A DNA stretch of 64,000 nt, from positions 41,089,301 through 41,153,300 of the forward strand of contig JAOANR010000008.1 in the NCBI GenBank assembly GCA_030278955.1. Reading direction: 5' to 3'. The notes beneath the pieces are model-generated. The model was given only the letters and a program-made list of their open reading frames with translations, was not told where the DNA came from and searched no databases. Within the stretch, counting starts at the first letter, position 1. The number at the start of each line of letters is the position of its first letter. The translations under genes and the position numbers were made by a program. Shown in pieces: positions 45,430-57,592 of this stretch. Source of the DNA: Hygrophila difformis (Eukaryota > Streptophyta > Magnoliopsida > Lamiales > Acanthaceae).

Positions 45430-46980
45430 ATTAATCTTGAACTTATTAATAGGCAAAATAACTATTCACAAGCCAAAATTTATTCTATACTAAAATTAAA
45501 AGGTGGGTCATTGGACTAAAAAGAATTTTTAATGGGTCATTGGGCCCAGAATTTGATTTTCTCATTTATTAAACAAGTTCGAGGCACTTGTTGAAAGTGA
45601 AATGGATAAGATGAGATGGAATGGATGCTCGAATCGAGAAATGTGCAAATGGATGGAGACGTGGCGAATCGGATTTGCTTCTTTCGGACTGCTTGGACTG
45701 GTTGGACAGCACAAAACACTCATAAAAACAAGAAAACACTATTTTAATTCTTTTTTTTTTTAAAGTTGACTATATTTATTAAATGAAAGGTGGGATGTTA
45801 GTGATCCCATTTTTGGATTTTTGAAAAGAGATAGCAGTTATCAGGAGGTGACAAAAATACTGCTATTTATAGCTCACACTTAGTTCCATAGGGAACAAAA
45901 TCACCCAGTCAACTTTTTATTCCCTACCAACACTCTTGTCTTTTTGCCAAAGGCTTTTCAGAAAAAGGGGGTTTGGTGTGCAGGGTTGCCAAAACAAGTC
46001 ATGCACCCACTTTCACAGACTCCAGTGTTCAAGTAGACAGGCATCACAAACAGAAACTCATTAAATGATGGGGACAATAACCTCAGTGGCATGCAAACAC
46101 TTCCAACTTGTGAATCACAGCTAATTCAAGACTCAAGTGTTCTACAAACTTGTAAACTGGCATGCTTTTACAATATTTAAAATCAGGACACAGAATCATC
46201 TAAGTATGTTCAAATAATCATAAAACCCAAAATCAAAGCAACCACCAAAATCAAAGCAACCAATAACACAGTGGTATTTCAAGATAAACACCCCAATGTC
46301 CATTACTTTCCAGGTTTCAGATTTTACAAAATGTTTCAATGCTCTGGGATTTTCATGAATTTCACAAACACAAAAACAATAAAAGGATAAGGAAAAAACA
46401 GAAACAGAGTGATAGGGGCACAAAATAATGAACCTTAAGAACACAAAACCCTAACAATGGCGGACATCCACTGTCGAAGCCTAACCGCCCCCAGTGTTCT
46501 CTATCCACTCCTAGTTTCAAAAATCAAAACTCTATACCAAGATTCGGCTGACCTTCTCAGACCCCCATAATACCAAGGCAAAACACATTCCCATTCGTCA
46601 AAGCATTCTCGATCAACACACAAATACCACAGAGACAAGCAAAAAAAAAAAAATCTCCAAAGCACAAAACTGCTTAAAAACGAACGCCGGGGGTACCGGA
46701 TCGACTTATTTTACATCTATTTACAGATTCGCAATCAGAATGCCCAAAATCGCAGAAATAGGGGGGAACCGAAATACTGCGAATCAAGAGGGGGAGGGTT
46801 TACCATGGTTCGGCTTTTGATGAGAAAGACGACACCATTTTTATCGCGAGAATTGGACAGAGTATCGCCTTAAAAATGGTTGAAATATTACGAGAGAACT
46901 GTGTGTTCTTTCGTGAGGATGGGTTTCAGAGTGAATTTGAAAATGTCTAAGTGTTAAGAGTGGAGTGGGGAGGAAGACAT

Positions 46981-46993
46981 GGGGGGGGGGGGG
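46981..46993. repeat. G13 homopolymer beside the TATA-like box
   Basis: Thirteen G in a row (C13 in LTR sense) directly downstream of ATTTAAATA, at the expected transcription start. It is likely unstable in length. Confidence 0.9.
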
Positions 46994-47020
46994 TATTTAA
47001 ATGGGGGAATAGGGAAGGGG

Positions 47021-47442
47021 TACGACGTTACCCTAATTATGACGCTAACCTAGGTCAGCGTCGTTGGTAAAGGTTCACGTCGTAGAAAGAATACTGGGTG
47101 AGAGTACGACGCTATCCTCAATTACGTCGCTAACATAGTTTGGCGTCGTACTGGAGGATCACGTCGTAAAAGGAATAAAAGGAATGAAGGCGAGGACGAC
47201 GCTAGCCTCGTTTACGACACTAGCCTAGGGTAGCGTCGTAATTGAGGTTGACGTCGTAACTAGTCAAGGTGGGACCATAAGGGTTCCATGACGTTATCCT
47301 TTATCTTACAACGCGAGCCTAGGCTGGCGTCGTAGATAAGGATGGCGTCGTAAGGTAGGATTGTCTACGTCGCTAGCCAAATTTGTACGACATGAACCTA
47401 GGTTCACGTCGTTCCCTGAAGCGGGATTTGGCTAGCGTCGTA
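47021..47442. repeat. Five tandem near-palindromes of 62-78 bp
   Basis: The units are 47021-47084, 47105-47168, 47196-47257, 47288-47352 and 47365-47442. Each runs TACGACG-type arm, inner TACGACG-type arm, a centre (CCTAGG in four units), then CGTCGTA-type arms in reverse order, so the whole unit folds on itself. Unit 3 reads almost the same on both strands over 62 bp. About 20 ACGACG/CGTCGT cores are present. Confidence 0.85.
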
Positions 47443-47772
47443 ATATTGAAATTTCAAAAACGGAGTGGACTGGGCCCGGGCAGATGAAATTAGGCCAGTC
47501 TGGTTTTATTCATTTTTGGACTTAGGAGATTTTAGTCCAAAACAATTATCTATTTTTTGTATAATTTACATATTCTGCGTGCATAAAATAGGTTGGACCA
47601 ATTCTACTTATTGTAAAAATTATTCCGGATTTTAAATTGCTTTAAATTCTGAAATATTTTCCTCAATTTGCATAATTAATTCAATTGGGAACCTGATTTC
47701 CTGCTTTATTTTTCTTCTCTTCCTTTTTGGTGGTCCCGGAATTCTTGCAAGACAGATAAATCAACCTTATTA

Positions 47773-47852
47773 GATTTTCTCCAAATATCAATATCCTCAC
47801 ATTTAGAGTCTTAGTAATCTAAATATTTAGTTGATTTTCTCCAAATATCAAT
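47773..47852. repeat. Duplicated LTR edge at the end of Athila pol
   Basis: GATTTTCTCCAAATATCAAT occurs at 47773-47792 (the LTR edge) and again at 47833-47852 inside the last codons of pol, 60 bp apart, flanking the polypurine tract. Confidence 0.85.
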
Positions 47853-50800
47853 TGTCTGGACTTCTTTTTCTGGCTCGAACTGTCCGATGTATTCTTTCAG
47901 TCTGTGCCCATTCACCACCATATCACCCTTGTTGGTTCGGATCTTGACTGCTCCACTTTTGAACATTTCCAGCACTTCATAAGGCCCTTCCCATCTGGAT
48001 TTAAGCTTTCCGGGGAACAGCTTCAACCTAGAATTGAATAGCAGAACATTTTGGCCAATAAAGAAGTGCTTGGACTTGTTCCAGCGATCATGTAACTTCT
48101 GGGTCCGCTCTTTATAAATACTTGAGCTTTCATAGGCTTGCGCTCGTATTTCCTCAACTGCATTGAGGTCCAACTTACGCTTACCCTGAGCAACTCTCGG
48201 TTCAAAATTAAGCGTTTTGACGGCCCAGTAAGCTTTGTGCTCTAACTCTACGGGCAAATGACAGGCTTTTCCGAAGACAAGTCTGTACGGAGACATCCCG
48301 ATGTGAGTCTTGAATGCAGTGCGATATGCCCATAGAGCATCATTGAGCTTTCTAGCCCAGTCCTTTCGGGTTATCCCAACCGTGGCTTCGAGTATATGCT
48401 TGATCTCGCGATTTGATACCTCGACTTGACCACTGGTTTGGGGATGATAAGGCGTGCCTTTCTTTATGGAGGATTCCAGTTTTATGCATTAAGTTTTCGA
48501 AAGATTTATTAACAAAGTGTGTTCCTCCATCAGATATGATCACCCTAGGTATGCCAAATCTGCTAAAAATGTTGCAACTGAGGAATTTGATGACTTGGCT
48601 ACCATTATTGGTTGGTAATGCGGCCGCCTAGACCCATTTGGACACATAATTGACAACTACCAAGATATACTGGTTTCCACCATGAAGTCAATGCCCCAAG
48701 TATCGAAAATCTCAAGAGTGAGAATTCCTTGTTGAGGCATCTCATCCCTCTTAGAAAAAATCTCAAGAGTGAGAATTCCTTGTTGAGGCATCTCATCCCT
48801 CTTAGAAATGTTTCCCAATCTTTGGCATCTGTCACAGGCCTTAACAAACATCTTGCAGTCTTCATAGATGTAAGGCCAATAGAATCCACACTCGAGGACT
48901 TTATGGGCCATTTGAGTGGGACCATGGTGACCTCCATACTCTGATTCGTGACATTTTTTGACGATCTGATAAGCCTCATGCTCAGTTACACATCGCCTGA
49001 TTATTTAATCGGCGCAGTGCTTAAAGAGAAATGGTTCTTCCCAGAAGTAGTTTACTACCTCTTGGTTAAACTTATTCTTACGACTCTTATGCTTGAATGG
49101 TGGGGTTATTCCACATGCCAAGAAGTTAGCAATGTCGGAAAACCAAGGGCACGCTTGATCGTGTAAGTGCAAGGCCAACAGTTGTTCGTCCGGAAAGTCC
49201 TCATTTACGGCTTTTTCCTTTTAATCATTTTTTAAGCGAGATAAATGGTAAGCAACACCGTTATCTCGCCCTCGCCTATCCTTTATTACTATGTCAAACT
49301 CCTGCAGAAATAGCACCCACTTGATCGATCGAGGCTTTGCGTCTTACTTGCTGAACAAATATCTGAGTGCGATGTGATCTGTGTACACTATGGTTTTGTA
49401 CGGATGAGGTATTGTCTGAACTTGTCAAACGCAAAGACCACGGCGTACATTTCTTTTTCTGTAGTAGTGTAGTTTACTTGGGCCTCATTCAGGGCGTGAC
49501 TTGCGTAATGAATTACGCAATGTCTCCCATCCTTATGCTGTCCAAGGACTGCACCTACTGCGAGATCACTCGTATCACACATCACCTCGAATGGTATTGA
49601 CCAATCGGGTGGTTGTACTATTGGAGCAGAAGCTAACATCTTTTTGAGCGTGTCAAAGGCTTGGACACATGCTTCATTTATTATAAAAGAATTTTCTTTG
49701 CAAAGCAGATTACTGAGCGTCTTGGCAATTTTGGAAAAGTCCTTAGTAAAACCGGCGTGCCCTAAGAAGCTCCTAACTGACTTTATTGAGTTCAGAAGAG
49801 GGAGATTGGAGATGATGGAGACTTTGGCTTTGTCAACTTCGATTCCTGCTTTAGAAATGCGGTGACCTAACACTATCCCTTCTGTTACCATAAAATGGCA
49901 TTTTCCCAATTTAAAACCAGGTTAGTGTCCTCACATCTCATTAAAATTTTAGCAAGATTGGTCAGACAGTCATAAATAGTATCTCCATATACAGAGAAGT
50001 CATCCATGAAGACTTCAATGCATTTTTCGATAAATTCGGAGAAAATCGACATCATGCAACGTTGAAATGTAGCAGGTGCATTGCAAAGACCAAATGGCAT
50101 CCGTCTATTGGCAAAAGTGCCGTACGGACAAGTGAGTGGTTTTTTAATGATCCTCACTTGCAATAACAATTTGATTGTATCCTGAATGACCATCCAAAAA
50201 ACAATAAAAATCTCTTTCCGCCAACCTCTCAAGCATTTGATCAATAAACGGCAGTGGAAAATGGTCCTTTCGTGTGGCCTCATTCAGCTTTCGGGAGTCA
50301 ATGCAGACCCTCTATCCGGTAACTGGCCTCGTTGCGACCTCTTCTCCTTGCTCATTCTTCGTTATGCACATCCCCCCACGTTTCGGTACGACCTGCACTG
50401 GGCTAACCCATTTGCTGTCAGATATTGGATAGATTATACCCGCATCTAAGAGCTTGATAATTTCTTTCCTTACCACTTCTTGCATATGGGGGTTCAAACG
50501 CCTTTGGGGTTGACGAGAAGGTTTAAACTCCTCTTCCATTAAAATCCTGTGCATGCAAATAAAGGGGCTTATTCTTTTTATATCAGAAATGGTCCATCCA
50601 ATTGCATGTATATATTTCTTAAGAACGACCACCAGAGCATTTTCTTGGTCTTGTGTAAGCTTAGAAGACACAATTACCGACAATTTTTTATGTTCAGTGA
50701 GAAACGCATACTTGAGATGATCCGGTAATATTTAAAGTTCAAGCTCTGGTGGACATTCAACGGAAGAAAGTTGTTTGCGAGAAATGGATGGTGAGAGATC

Positions 50801-52061
50801 AGATTTACCTTCAGGACCTTGCGTCAGTACAAGGTCCTCATCCTCCACTTCGGTGCCTTCTCTTCCCTCCATGGTGAAGTCAGTGTCGTTGTACGCTTCA
50901 AGGTCCCCAGATTCGGGATCCTCAAATTGTACGGTGCTGCACTGTTCCTTCAGCTCTGCACCGGCAGGCATCAGTACCTGCTTTGAATCTTTGTCCGAAC
51001 TTACAAAACCAATGTCAGAGTCACTGCTCTCAATCTCTCTCTCTCCTCACTCCTATCTATTACATTAAAGGAAGAACACGATCCATCGTGTGGGAATTTC
51101 TGTAGCTGCGCCATGTCGAAGACCAACTCTTTTCTATCAAACTTGAGCTTGATTTGACCAGATTTCGCTTCGATTAGTGCTCTTCCGGTTGCAAGGAATG
51201 GTCTTCCCAGAATTAGTGGCATGTCCGAATCCTCCTCCATGTCCAAGATCACAAAGTCGGCAGGGAACAACGTGATTCCTGCCTTGATGATCACATCTTT
51301 CAAAATTCCAAAGGGTTGGGTAATGGAGCAATCCGCCAGTTGTAACCTCATCTTGACTGGCTCAATGTTTCCGAGTCTGAGTCTTTTTGCCATGGAAAAT
51401 GGCATCACGTTGATGCTGGACCCTAGATTGCACTGGCCTTTCCCTGCATCCATTTTTCCAATCTTAATGGGCAGTGTATAGCATCCAGGATCCTCTTTCT
51501 TCTCCGGGAGCTTCCTCTGGATTATGGCGCTGCATGTGCTGTTGAGGACTACCAACTCCTCATGCTCAACCTTTTTTTTGCCTGAAACCAGTTCTTTCAA
51601 AAACTTAGCGTAGGTGGGCATTTCCGAAATAATTTCGATGAGAGGAATGGTTTCAATCTTTCCAAAAATTCTGCAAACTTTAAATCTTGTTCTTTATTCT
51701 TTAGCCTTGCTGGGTAAGGGACCCTCGGCATATATTTATTATCATGTTTTTGAGGCAAAGGGACATAAGTTGTACCTTCACCATTACCATTTCCCGTTTG
51801 ATCTTGTGCAGCTTCAGTCTGCAATTCGGGTGTCTCCTGTTCAGCATCAACTTCTTTCTCCTCAGTATCTACATTTTCAGTTCCCTTTCCTATTCCTTCC
51901 TTGCCCTTTGGGCCTGCCAAAACCATTCCCGACTTCAGTGTTATTGCTTTACACTGAGAGTTCTTTTCCGAGCTGCTCGGCAGCGTTCCCAGATCCCTTT
52001 TCTGCATCTCCTTTGCCATCTGTGTGATCTGAGTTTTCACATTTCTTATAGAAGCCTGCAT
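47811..52061 (-). pseudogene. Truncated Athila-type gag-pol
   Basis: Minus-strand order: gag C-terminus (ASIRNVKTQITQMAKEMQ, KAITLKSGMVL), protease (51621-51001), RT (50683-49885; VLKKYIHAIGWTISDIKRISP, FMDDFSVYG), RNase H (49909-49388; CDTSDLAVGAVLGQ), and integrase (zinc finger near 48850, core DTWGIDFM and IISDGGTHF, end 47811). The family is Athila, seen from MPTYAKFLKEL and ILGRPFLATGRALI. The protease Asp is Asn (CNLGSS where CDLGAS is expected), RT and integrase are split by stops and frameshifts, and a 51-bp in-frame duplication sits in integrase. The 5' part (gag N-terminus, leader, 5' LTR) is missing beyond about 52085. Confidence 0.88.
48707..48808. repeat. 51-bp in-frame tandem duplication in Athila integrase
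   Basis: Two back-to-back copies (48707-48757 and 48758-48808) add 17 residues, SKRDEMPQQGILTLEIF, between the zinc finger and the catalytic core. Confidence 0.92.
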
Positions 52062-52099
52062 TTGGTTGTTTATCTCCTTTTGGCTCGTGATAACACAAC

Positions 52100-53216
52100 T
52101 ATCGAGAGATGGTGACTAGGTGGATCATTCATGACAAAGGTTTTGCTAGCAAGGCATGGATCATGTGCTGATACCATTCGATCAAGAGGTTGGGACAACT
52201 TTGTAGAGCAGAGAGATGGAGACCACTACTACTCTTGGGAGCTCACTATGCAGTTCCTAGTCAATGCCGAATACCAATCCTACACTTCCTAGATTCGAGG
52301 GGTTCCAGTGCCATATGATCCTACTACGATCAATCAACTTTATGGCACTGTGGATGTCTCCAGTGAGGCCACTAAGTACAAGAAATTCTTTGGGCCTGTT
52401 ACTACTGCAGAAAAGAAAGGAAGGATGAATTAAGGAGAAGATACTCAAAGAGATGTTTGAGAATCAAGAAGAGGTTGCTTACAGTGAGAAATCAAAGAAT
52501 GAGAAGGTTACAGCTACATTGATGGACACACCACTTTACCAGCTTTATTTACTCTTCAAACATAAGGTCAATCCAACTTCACACACAACCCAGCCTAATG
52601 CAGTAGAGCTTTACTTTGTCAATTGCATTAAGAATGGTTTACCTGTTGACATTGGAGAATTGCTAGCTTTTGAGCTGGATCGCACAGGGTCTAGAGCAGC
52701 TAGGTCCACACTTGCATTCCATGCACTGATATGGCAGCTCTCTGACAGAGTTGGAGTGGATTTGAAAGCTTATGCTCGAGATTTGAAGTTGAAGAAGCAT
52801 ATTTCTTTTGACATATACTTCAATAGGCCCGTTTCATGATTTGCAGAGCTAGCATATCCTACTTCACCTCGTAGGACAGCCTTTCCTCAGACAGATACAC
52901 CTCTTGGAGGTGCACAGACACATGCTGGACGAGGTAGAGGTAGGAGTAGAGGTAGATCTTCTACTCAAACACCTAGTACATCTCGTACTACTAGTGTTGA
53001 TCCTGTGGTGGCTGCATTGGACAGAATGACTTATGAGATTCATCAGCTTAGAGCTGAGGTCAAACAGAGAGAGGACAATACTAAGACACAGATAGCACAC
53101 CTTACATCTAGACTTGAGTATTTCATGTCTGAGATGTTAAGAGATCGATATGTTCCTCCTGATGGGCCGAGCTCTGGAAATGGTGATAATGAGGCTGGAA
53201 CTTCTGGTACTGCCTG
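52100..53216 (+). pseudogene. Additional ORF remnant of a Tat/Ogre-type element (element T)
   Basis: On the plus strand, pieces in shifting frames carry the Transposase_32 pattern: KGFASK, RGWDNFVEQ, QFLVNAEYQSY, an in-frame TAG at about 52289, and then IRGVPVPYDPTTINQLYG. The open part 52453-52839 continues with QLYLLFKHKVNPTSH and FHALIWQLSDRVG, and 53005-53217 ends in a Gln/Glu-rich helix. The N-terminus is missing at the junction with the Athila remnant (about 52085), which points the other way. Its LTR begins at 61480. Confidence 0.7.
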
Positions 53217-53513
53217 AGATGCAGAGGATGGTGTAGAAAGGACCACTGAGTACTTCTAGAGATTCATTGGCTAGGAGTTAACTATTTGCTCTAAAAATCA
53301 TGATTAGATCTATTTTGCTTTATTATTTTGCTGGTGTTTGTTGGCACTTTGCTGTAAATTCTGCTTTGGAATCTATGATGTTTTGCTTTTGGTGAAAATC
53401 TGAAATTTAGTATAAATAAATCTGTCCATGCTTATTAGAATTATCAAAAGATTGCTGTTGAATGTTGCGTTTCAAGTTATGGATGTTATTTTTATGACTT
53501 TGAGTGATTGTTA
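53217..53513 (+). other. 3' non-coding tract of element T, left of the Helitron
   Basis: The stretch is AT-rich with no coding sequence, and it continues at 60350 beyond the Helitron. Confidence 0.45.
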
Positions 53514-53535
53514 TCTTATCTTATCTTATCTTATC
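53511..53535. repeat. (TTATC)5 microsatellite at the Helitron 5' edge
   Basis: Five perfect TTATC units are followed by TTACTATCTATAAG. The exact TC start of the Helitron cannot be fixed within it. Confidence 0.9.
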
Positions 53536-53639
53536 TTACTATCTATAAGAAAGTTTCTCCAAAATTTTGCCATGGGAAATTTCATTCTGGACCATTCGTT
53601 TAGAATTCAATTTCAATCCCGACCATTGATTTTCTAATG

Positions 53640-55329
53640 GATTTCTTATTTGTCTTCCACACTTCCTCGGTGTTGAGGATTGATACCCGCAGACTGCAGA
53701 TTCGTGCCCTCCCTATCTCATTCTTTCTTCTTGCTGGGCTCTCGAATTCGTCTCACACCGGCTCCGTTCGTCCTCAACCCTAATTCTCACTCCCGATCCC
53801 GCATTCCACTATTCTACTTCTCTTCGTTCCAGTTTCAGTGAGAGAAATCCTGCTTCGCGCCGCTGCTCGCTCTTCTTTCTCTCAGTGGCCCCCTTCGCAC
53901 CCTTTCCCTTTCGCCCTCGGTCTTGCGGTTGTTGCAGTTCTCGGTGGGGAAAGTCGGGGTTCCACAGTATTTTTTCCCATTCTCGGTCACTCATTGCTGC
54001 CGCCTTCTTCCGATGTGCCGCGCGTTGCAGCTGCTCCTTCGGAAACTCGTTGTCGCCTGCCCGTGCCTACCGCCGCCTCCAACTTCTCGGTGCTGTGTCC
54101 GTGTTCTATGTATTCCTTTCAATTTTTTTCGTGCCTCTGGATTTTGAATTTCTTCCACTTTGTCTTTGTGTGGGTGAAAATTTGATTAATTGTTTTGGGC
54201 TTTTAATTCAAATAAGCTTATACAGCGAGAAATGTCAATTGCTTATTTTAGTTGATTGAATTAGGGTTTAGGGTTGCGATATCGATCGATTAACATTTTG
54301 TTTGTACCAATTTTGTCGCCACATCCCCTATGGTAAATCTTGTTAGGTTTGTCTGAAACAAGTATTAATTTCATTGGTAAAGCTTTGTTTATTTGCTAGA
54401 GTTGTTTGTTAGAGATTGACTTTTTGCCTGGATTTTTGGAGGGGGTGGGGGCATCGGATTTCAGTGGAAGGGTTTGGTTGCAGATGTAGAACGAAAACCA
54501 CATAGCTGTGAATTTAAAAAACACTGGAAGAACACGACAATATCAAAAATTCTGTGTCCATTCGATTGATTTGTGCTTCATTATGTAGCTGGGTTGTGGA
54601 GCAGTGTCGGTGGATTTTTCCCCGGTCGCGGCGTCTTATCTGACCCTGACGATAAAATCAGAAGCATCGGTTCTAACGTAATAGCTTTCCGGTTTGTGCC
54701 TTCTCCAGTTTCCATGTCCTTCATATTAATTATTTTAATTCGTTTTTGTATGAATAGCTTCGGTGACAACCGGTCAGATCCATGGGCAGCCAAAACTTCA
54801 AGTTCATTTGTTGTTTTTGCATTTTCAATTGAATGCTTGATGTTCCCTTTTCGAGTATATTCCCTCAAATCCGTAACTTTTTATTTTAGAAGATAATATT
54901 GATCGCTTTTGTCCGTCTGGGTAGGCGAAATATTGAACTCTTTGTACTTGTCTACAACTTTTTGTTGTTAATTTGGGGGGGTTTTGTTTAACCGTGGATT
55001 AGTTTGATCCCTAAATGCCAATTTACTGTATTTTTTTTCCTTACCTTCTTTTTGATTGAAAATTTTGATACTGGATTTTTGTTATTTGTTTGTCAAGGAT
55101 GGTTCTTTCTGTTTGTATTTTTCATAAAGTCGTCTGTTTTTATTTATTTATTTATTTTTCTGTGTTTTTTGACCAAATTTGAATCTTTCAATTTCTAATA
55201 GCACTTGACTATTGATTGTTCAATTTATCTCTGTAATATGTACTCTGACTTTGTTTCTGATCACATATTGTAACTATTAGTTTTGATAATCAGGTCGAAC
55301 ACCACAATAGAACTTTCCTTATCAATTCA
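53640..55329 (+). other. Captured promoter/5' UTR and first intron of the RING-CH gene
   Basis: The start is CT-rich and looks like a plant 5' UTR (AACCCTAATTCTCACTC near 53777), followed by T-rich intron-like sequence. The ORFs here (for example 53838-54259) are overlapping composition shadows with no recognisable domain. Confidence 0.4.
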
Positions 55330-55859
55330 ATGGGCGATCACTTTGTTTTTCTGGTGGACTTCTCTAAAGATAGCCCATGTCTAAGGAAACTTGGTGAGTG
55401 CAGGATATGCCAGGATGAAGATTTCGATTCGAATATGGAGATTCCCTGTTCTTGCACCGGAAGCCTGAAGGTTTCTTCAATAAAATGATTCTTTTCACCA
55501 TTGCTTTTATTAATGATCTATCTGTTTGATTCGATTTATTCGTCACTTCTTTGATCCAAATTTCGCATACCTATTAAATAAAGTAACTTTTTCATTATGC
55601 TTAGTTACATCCCTTTCTGGAGAAAGTAGATTACATACTTAAGAATATAAAATGACAGTTTTTTAAGAACAGAGAAACCAACACCACCCCTATTGTGATT
55701 CTTTTTTTTTTTTATGTAAATCCTTTTGGCACTTTGGATTATAGAAATCATTTGTGACTCTTATGGTTCGATATACAATATTTTCAGTATGCTCACCGGA
55801 AATGTGTACAGCGATGGTGCAACGAGAAGGGTTCTACTGTGTGTGAAATATGCCATCAG
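55330..55859 (+). pseudogene. RING-CH (RINGv) zinc-finger gene fragment, two exons
   Basis: Exon 1 (55330-55470, 47 codons) starts ATG with MGDHFVFLVDFS and ends before GTTTCT. Exon 2 (55788-55859, 24 codons) follows TTTTCAG and ends before GTTGAG. Joined, they hold a full C4HC3 set: Cys24, Cys27, Cys40, Cys42, His50, Cys53, Cys66, Cys69, ending CEICHQ. Plant relatives are MARCH-like membrane E3 ubiquitin ligases. The exons that should follow, with the membrane segments, are absent; the sequence runs into a different gene's fragment. It may still be transcribed from the captured 5' region. Confidence 0.8.
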
Positions 55860-56999
55860 GTTGAGCTGCTTTAGAGAATCATATGAAAGCTTTTCTTTGT
55901 TTTGTCTCGGATTGGACTGGACCAATCTAATATTTTATACAAACAACATGTGCTTGTTCTTGTATTCGTTAATAACTTTGCTCTAGCTCTTGTACTTTCT
56001 AATTCTAATTCTAATTCTGATGCTTAACCTTGTTGTTGCTTGTTATAATTAAGTTATTGGAGGTTTGGGTGATGTTTCATGTTTGTCTTGGGCTGTATGA
56101 ATAGATTTTGTTATGATTATTAATTTTTATGGCCTATTATTTAGGGCACAGTTGAGATATTTATTCCATCATGTACGCCGGGTATCTTCACAAGGTGGTG
56201 TTTGTTTTCACTTAACTTGATTGCCTTGTGATGGGTGAAATGCTTTTGCTGGAATACTAATGTGTCTTCTAGCTTTTGATTGTATAAATTTCAACCACAA
56301 TTCATATATTTCCTTAAAAATAATAAAGAAAATTAAATTAATCTGGAAGTGATTTCAGAGTTATTTCTTGAAATTTCATAAGGTTGTTGATGTATCTATC
56401 AAGCACATCTTACATGGGTGTTGGTGAGGTTAGTCACTTTCTTTGATATTAATTCTCCTCTCTTGTTTACTGTTGGGTAAACCTGATTATGCCCTTGGCT
56501 TAGGATTTCTTTTGATATAAATTGGATTCCTCCTTTGCAGGGAGTTGCAATGCCTGCCATTAACAGTTTACATATAAAATGGGTTCCTATATCAGAATTC
56601 AGAAAAAAGGTATATCATTGGCATTCGTTTACGGTGGGATGTATGTCGAATCTGTAATTGGTTTGGCATTTTCACCTATGCTGATCTATAAATTGGTTGG
56701 CCATCTGTCTTTCTTTCATTTGGTTCTTTGGTCACAGTCTGGGTCGCATAATGGCTTAACATGGTGAAATTCCAACTTTATGAGCTTTCAATATAAATTA
56801 CATGGACAACTTCTCATTAAATGGCTATGGCTATTTTGTATAGCTTTTGCCTTCTGAATATAGTGAGTTGTTGAAAGCAAATTCTTTATAGATACAAGTT
56901 TATTGATCTTATACGGATTTCTTTTCTTTTAGTTTTTTATTATATAGATACAAGTTGATAAGTCATGCTTAATTTCTTTCTTTATAGTTAAATTATTAT

Positions 57000-57592
57000 A
57001 CACTACTTGTGACTTGACCCACAATGGTCTCCCTCTTCCATTCAAATCACCTCGTGTTATGAGGAGTGCTTTACAACTTATTCTTTCTAACTGGCCTTAC
57101 CGGGATCGAAGTGAGGGGGCTGATCATTTCTTCATCGTGCCTCATGATTTTGGTGCTTGCTTCCATTATCAAGTAAAAGTCCCAATTGCCTTCTCTCCGA
57201 CTTCAGATGGATTAAATAATTTCTCATCTACCCCTCAACAACATTGTGGATAGAACTTGTTGAATTGTGACTTGTCTGTTTTGTTTAAATGTGGCATTTA
57301 CAGGGTAGGAGTATTAAGAGAAGTCACCTAATTATTTTGCAGGAAGAGCAAGCTATTGAAAGGGGAATCCTTCCAGTTTCCATTGCTACGACGTGCTACA
57401 TTGGTTCAAACTTTTGGACAACAAAATCATGCTTGCTTAATGGATGGATTGATTACAATTCCTCCATATGCCCCACACAGAAAATGCAGGCGCACCTAAT
57501 ACTTCCACCTACTCCTTGAGCTATCTTTTTTTATTTCCGAGGTTTGTTTTATGATGTTGGAAATGATCCAGAAGGTGCTTATTATGCAAGGT
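57000..57592 (+). pseudogene. IRX10-like xylan glycosyltransferase (exostosin family, GT47) fragment
   Basis: The exon at 57000-57174 has GLPLPFKSPRVMRSALQL and EGADHFFIVPHDFGACFHYQ, ended by a donor-like GTAAAAG. The next exon begins after TTTTGCAG at about 57343 with EEQAIERGILP, then a one-base shift moves the frame to RRATLVQTFGQQ and PPYAP, then a TGA, then GLFYDVGNDPEGAYYA. These strings mark the middle of IRX10/IRX10-like proteins, which extend the xylan backbone in the Golgi. Both ends of the gene are missing and the frame is broken, so this is a captured fragment. Confidence 0.8.

Larger units (their letters stand above)
45430..47790 (-). mobile_element. LTR of the Athila-type element (left end uncertain)
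   Basis: On the minus strand the LTR starts TGATATTTGG at 47790 after the tract CTCTAAATGTGAGGATAT, just past the end of Athila pol. It has a palindrome array at 47021-47442, an ATTTAAATA TATA-like box (46994-47002), a C13 tract and a leader with no long ORF. The part at 45430-46960 would be R/U5. Its sequence is unlike the M LTR at 16542-17543 apart from the shared ACGACG motifs. No gene is seen in it. Confidence 0.55.
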
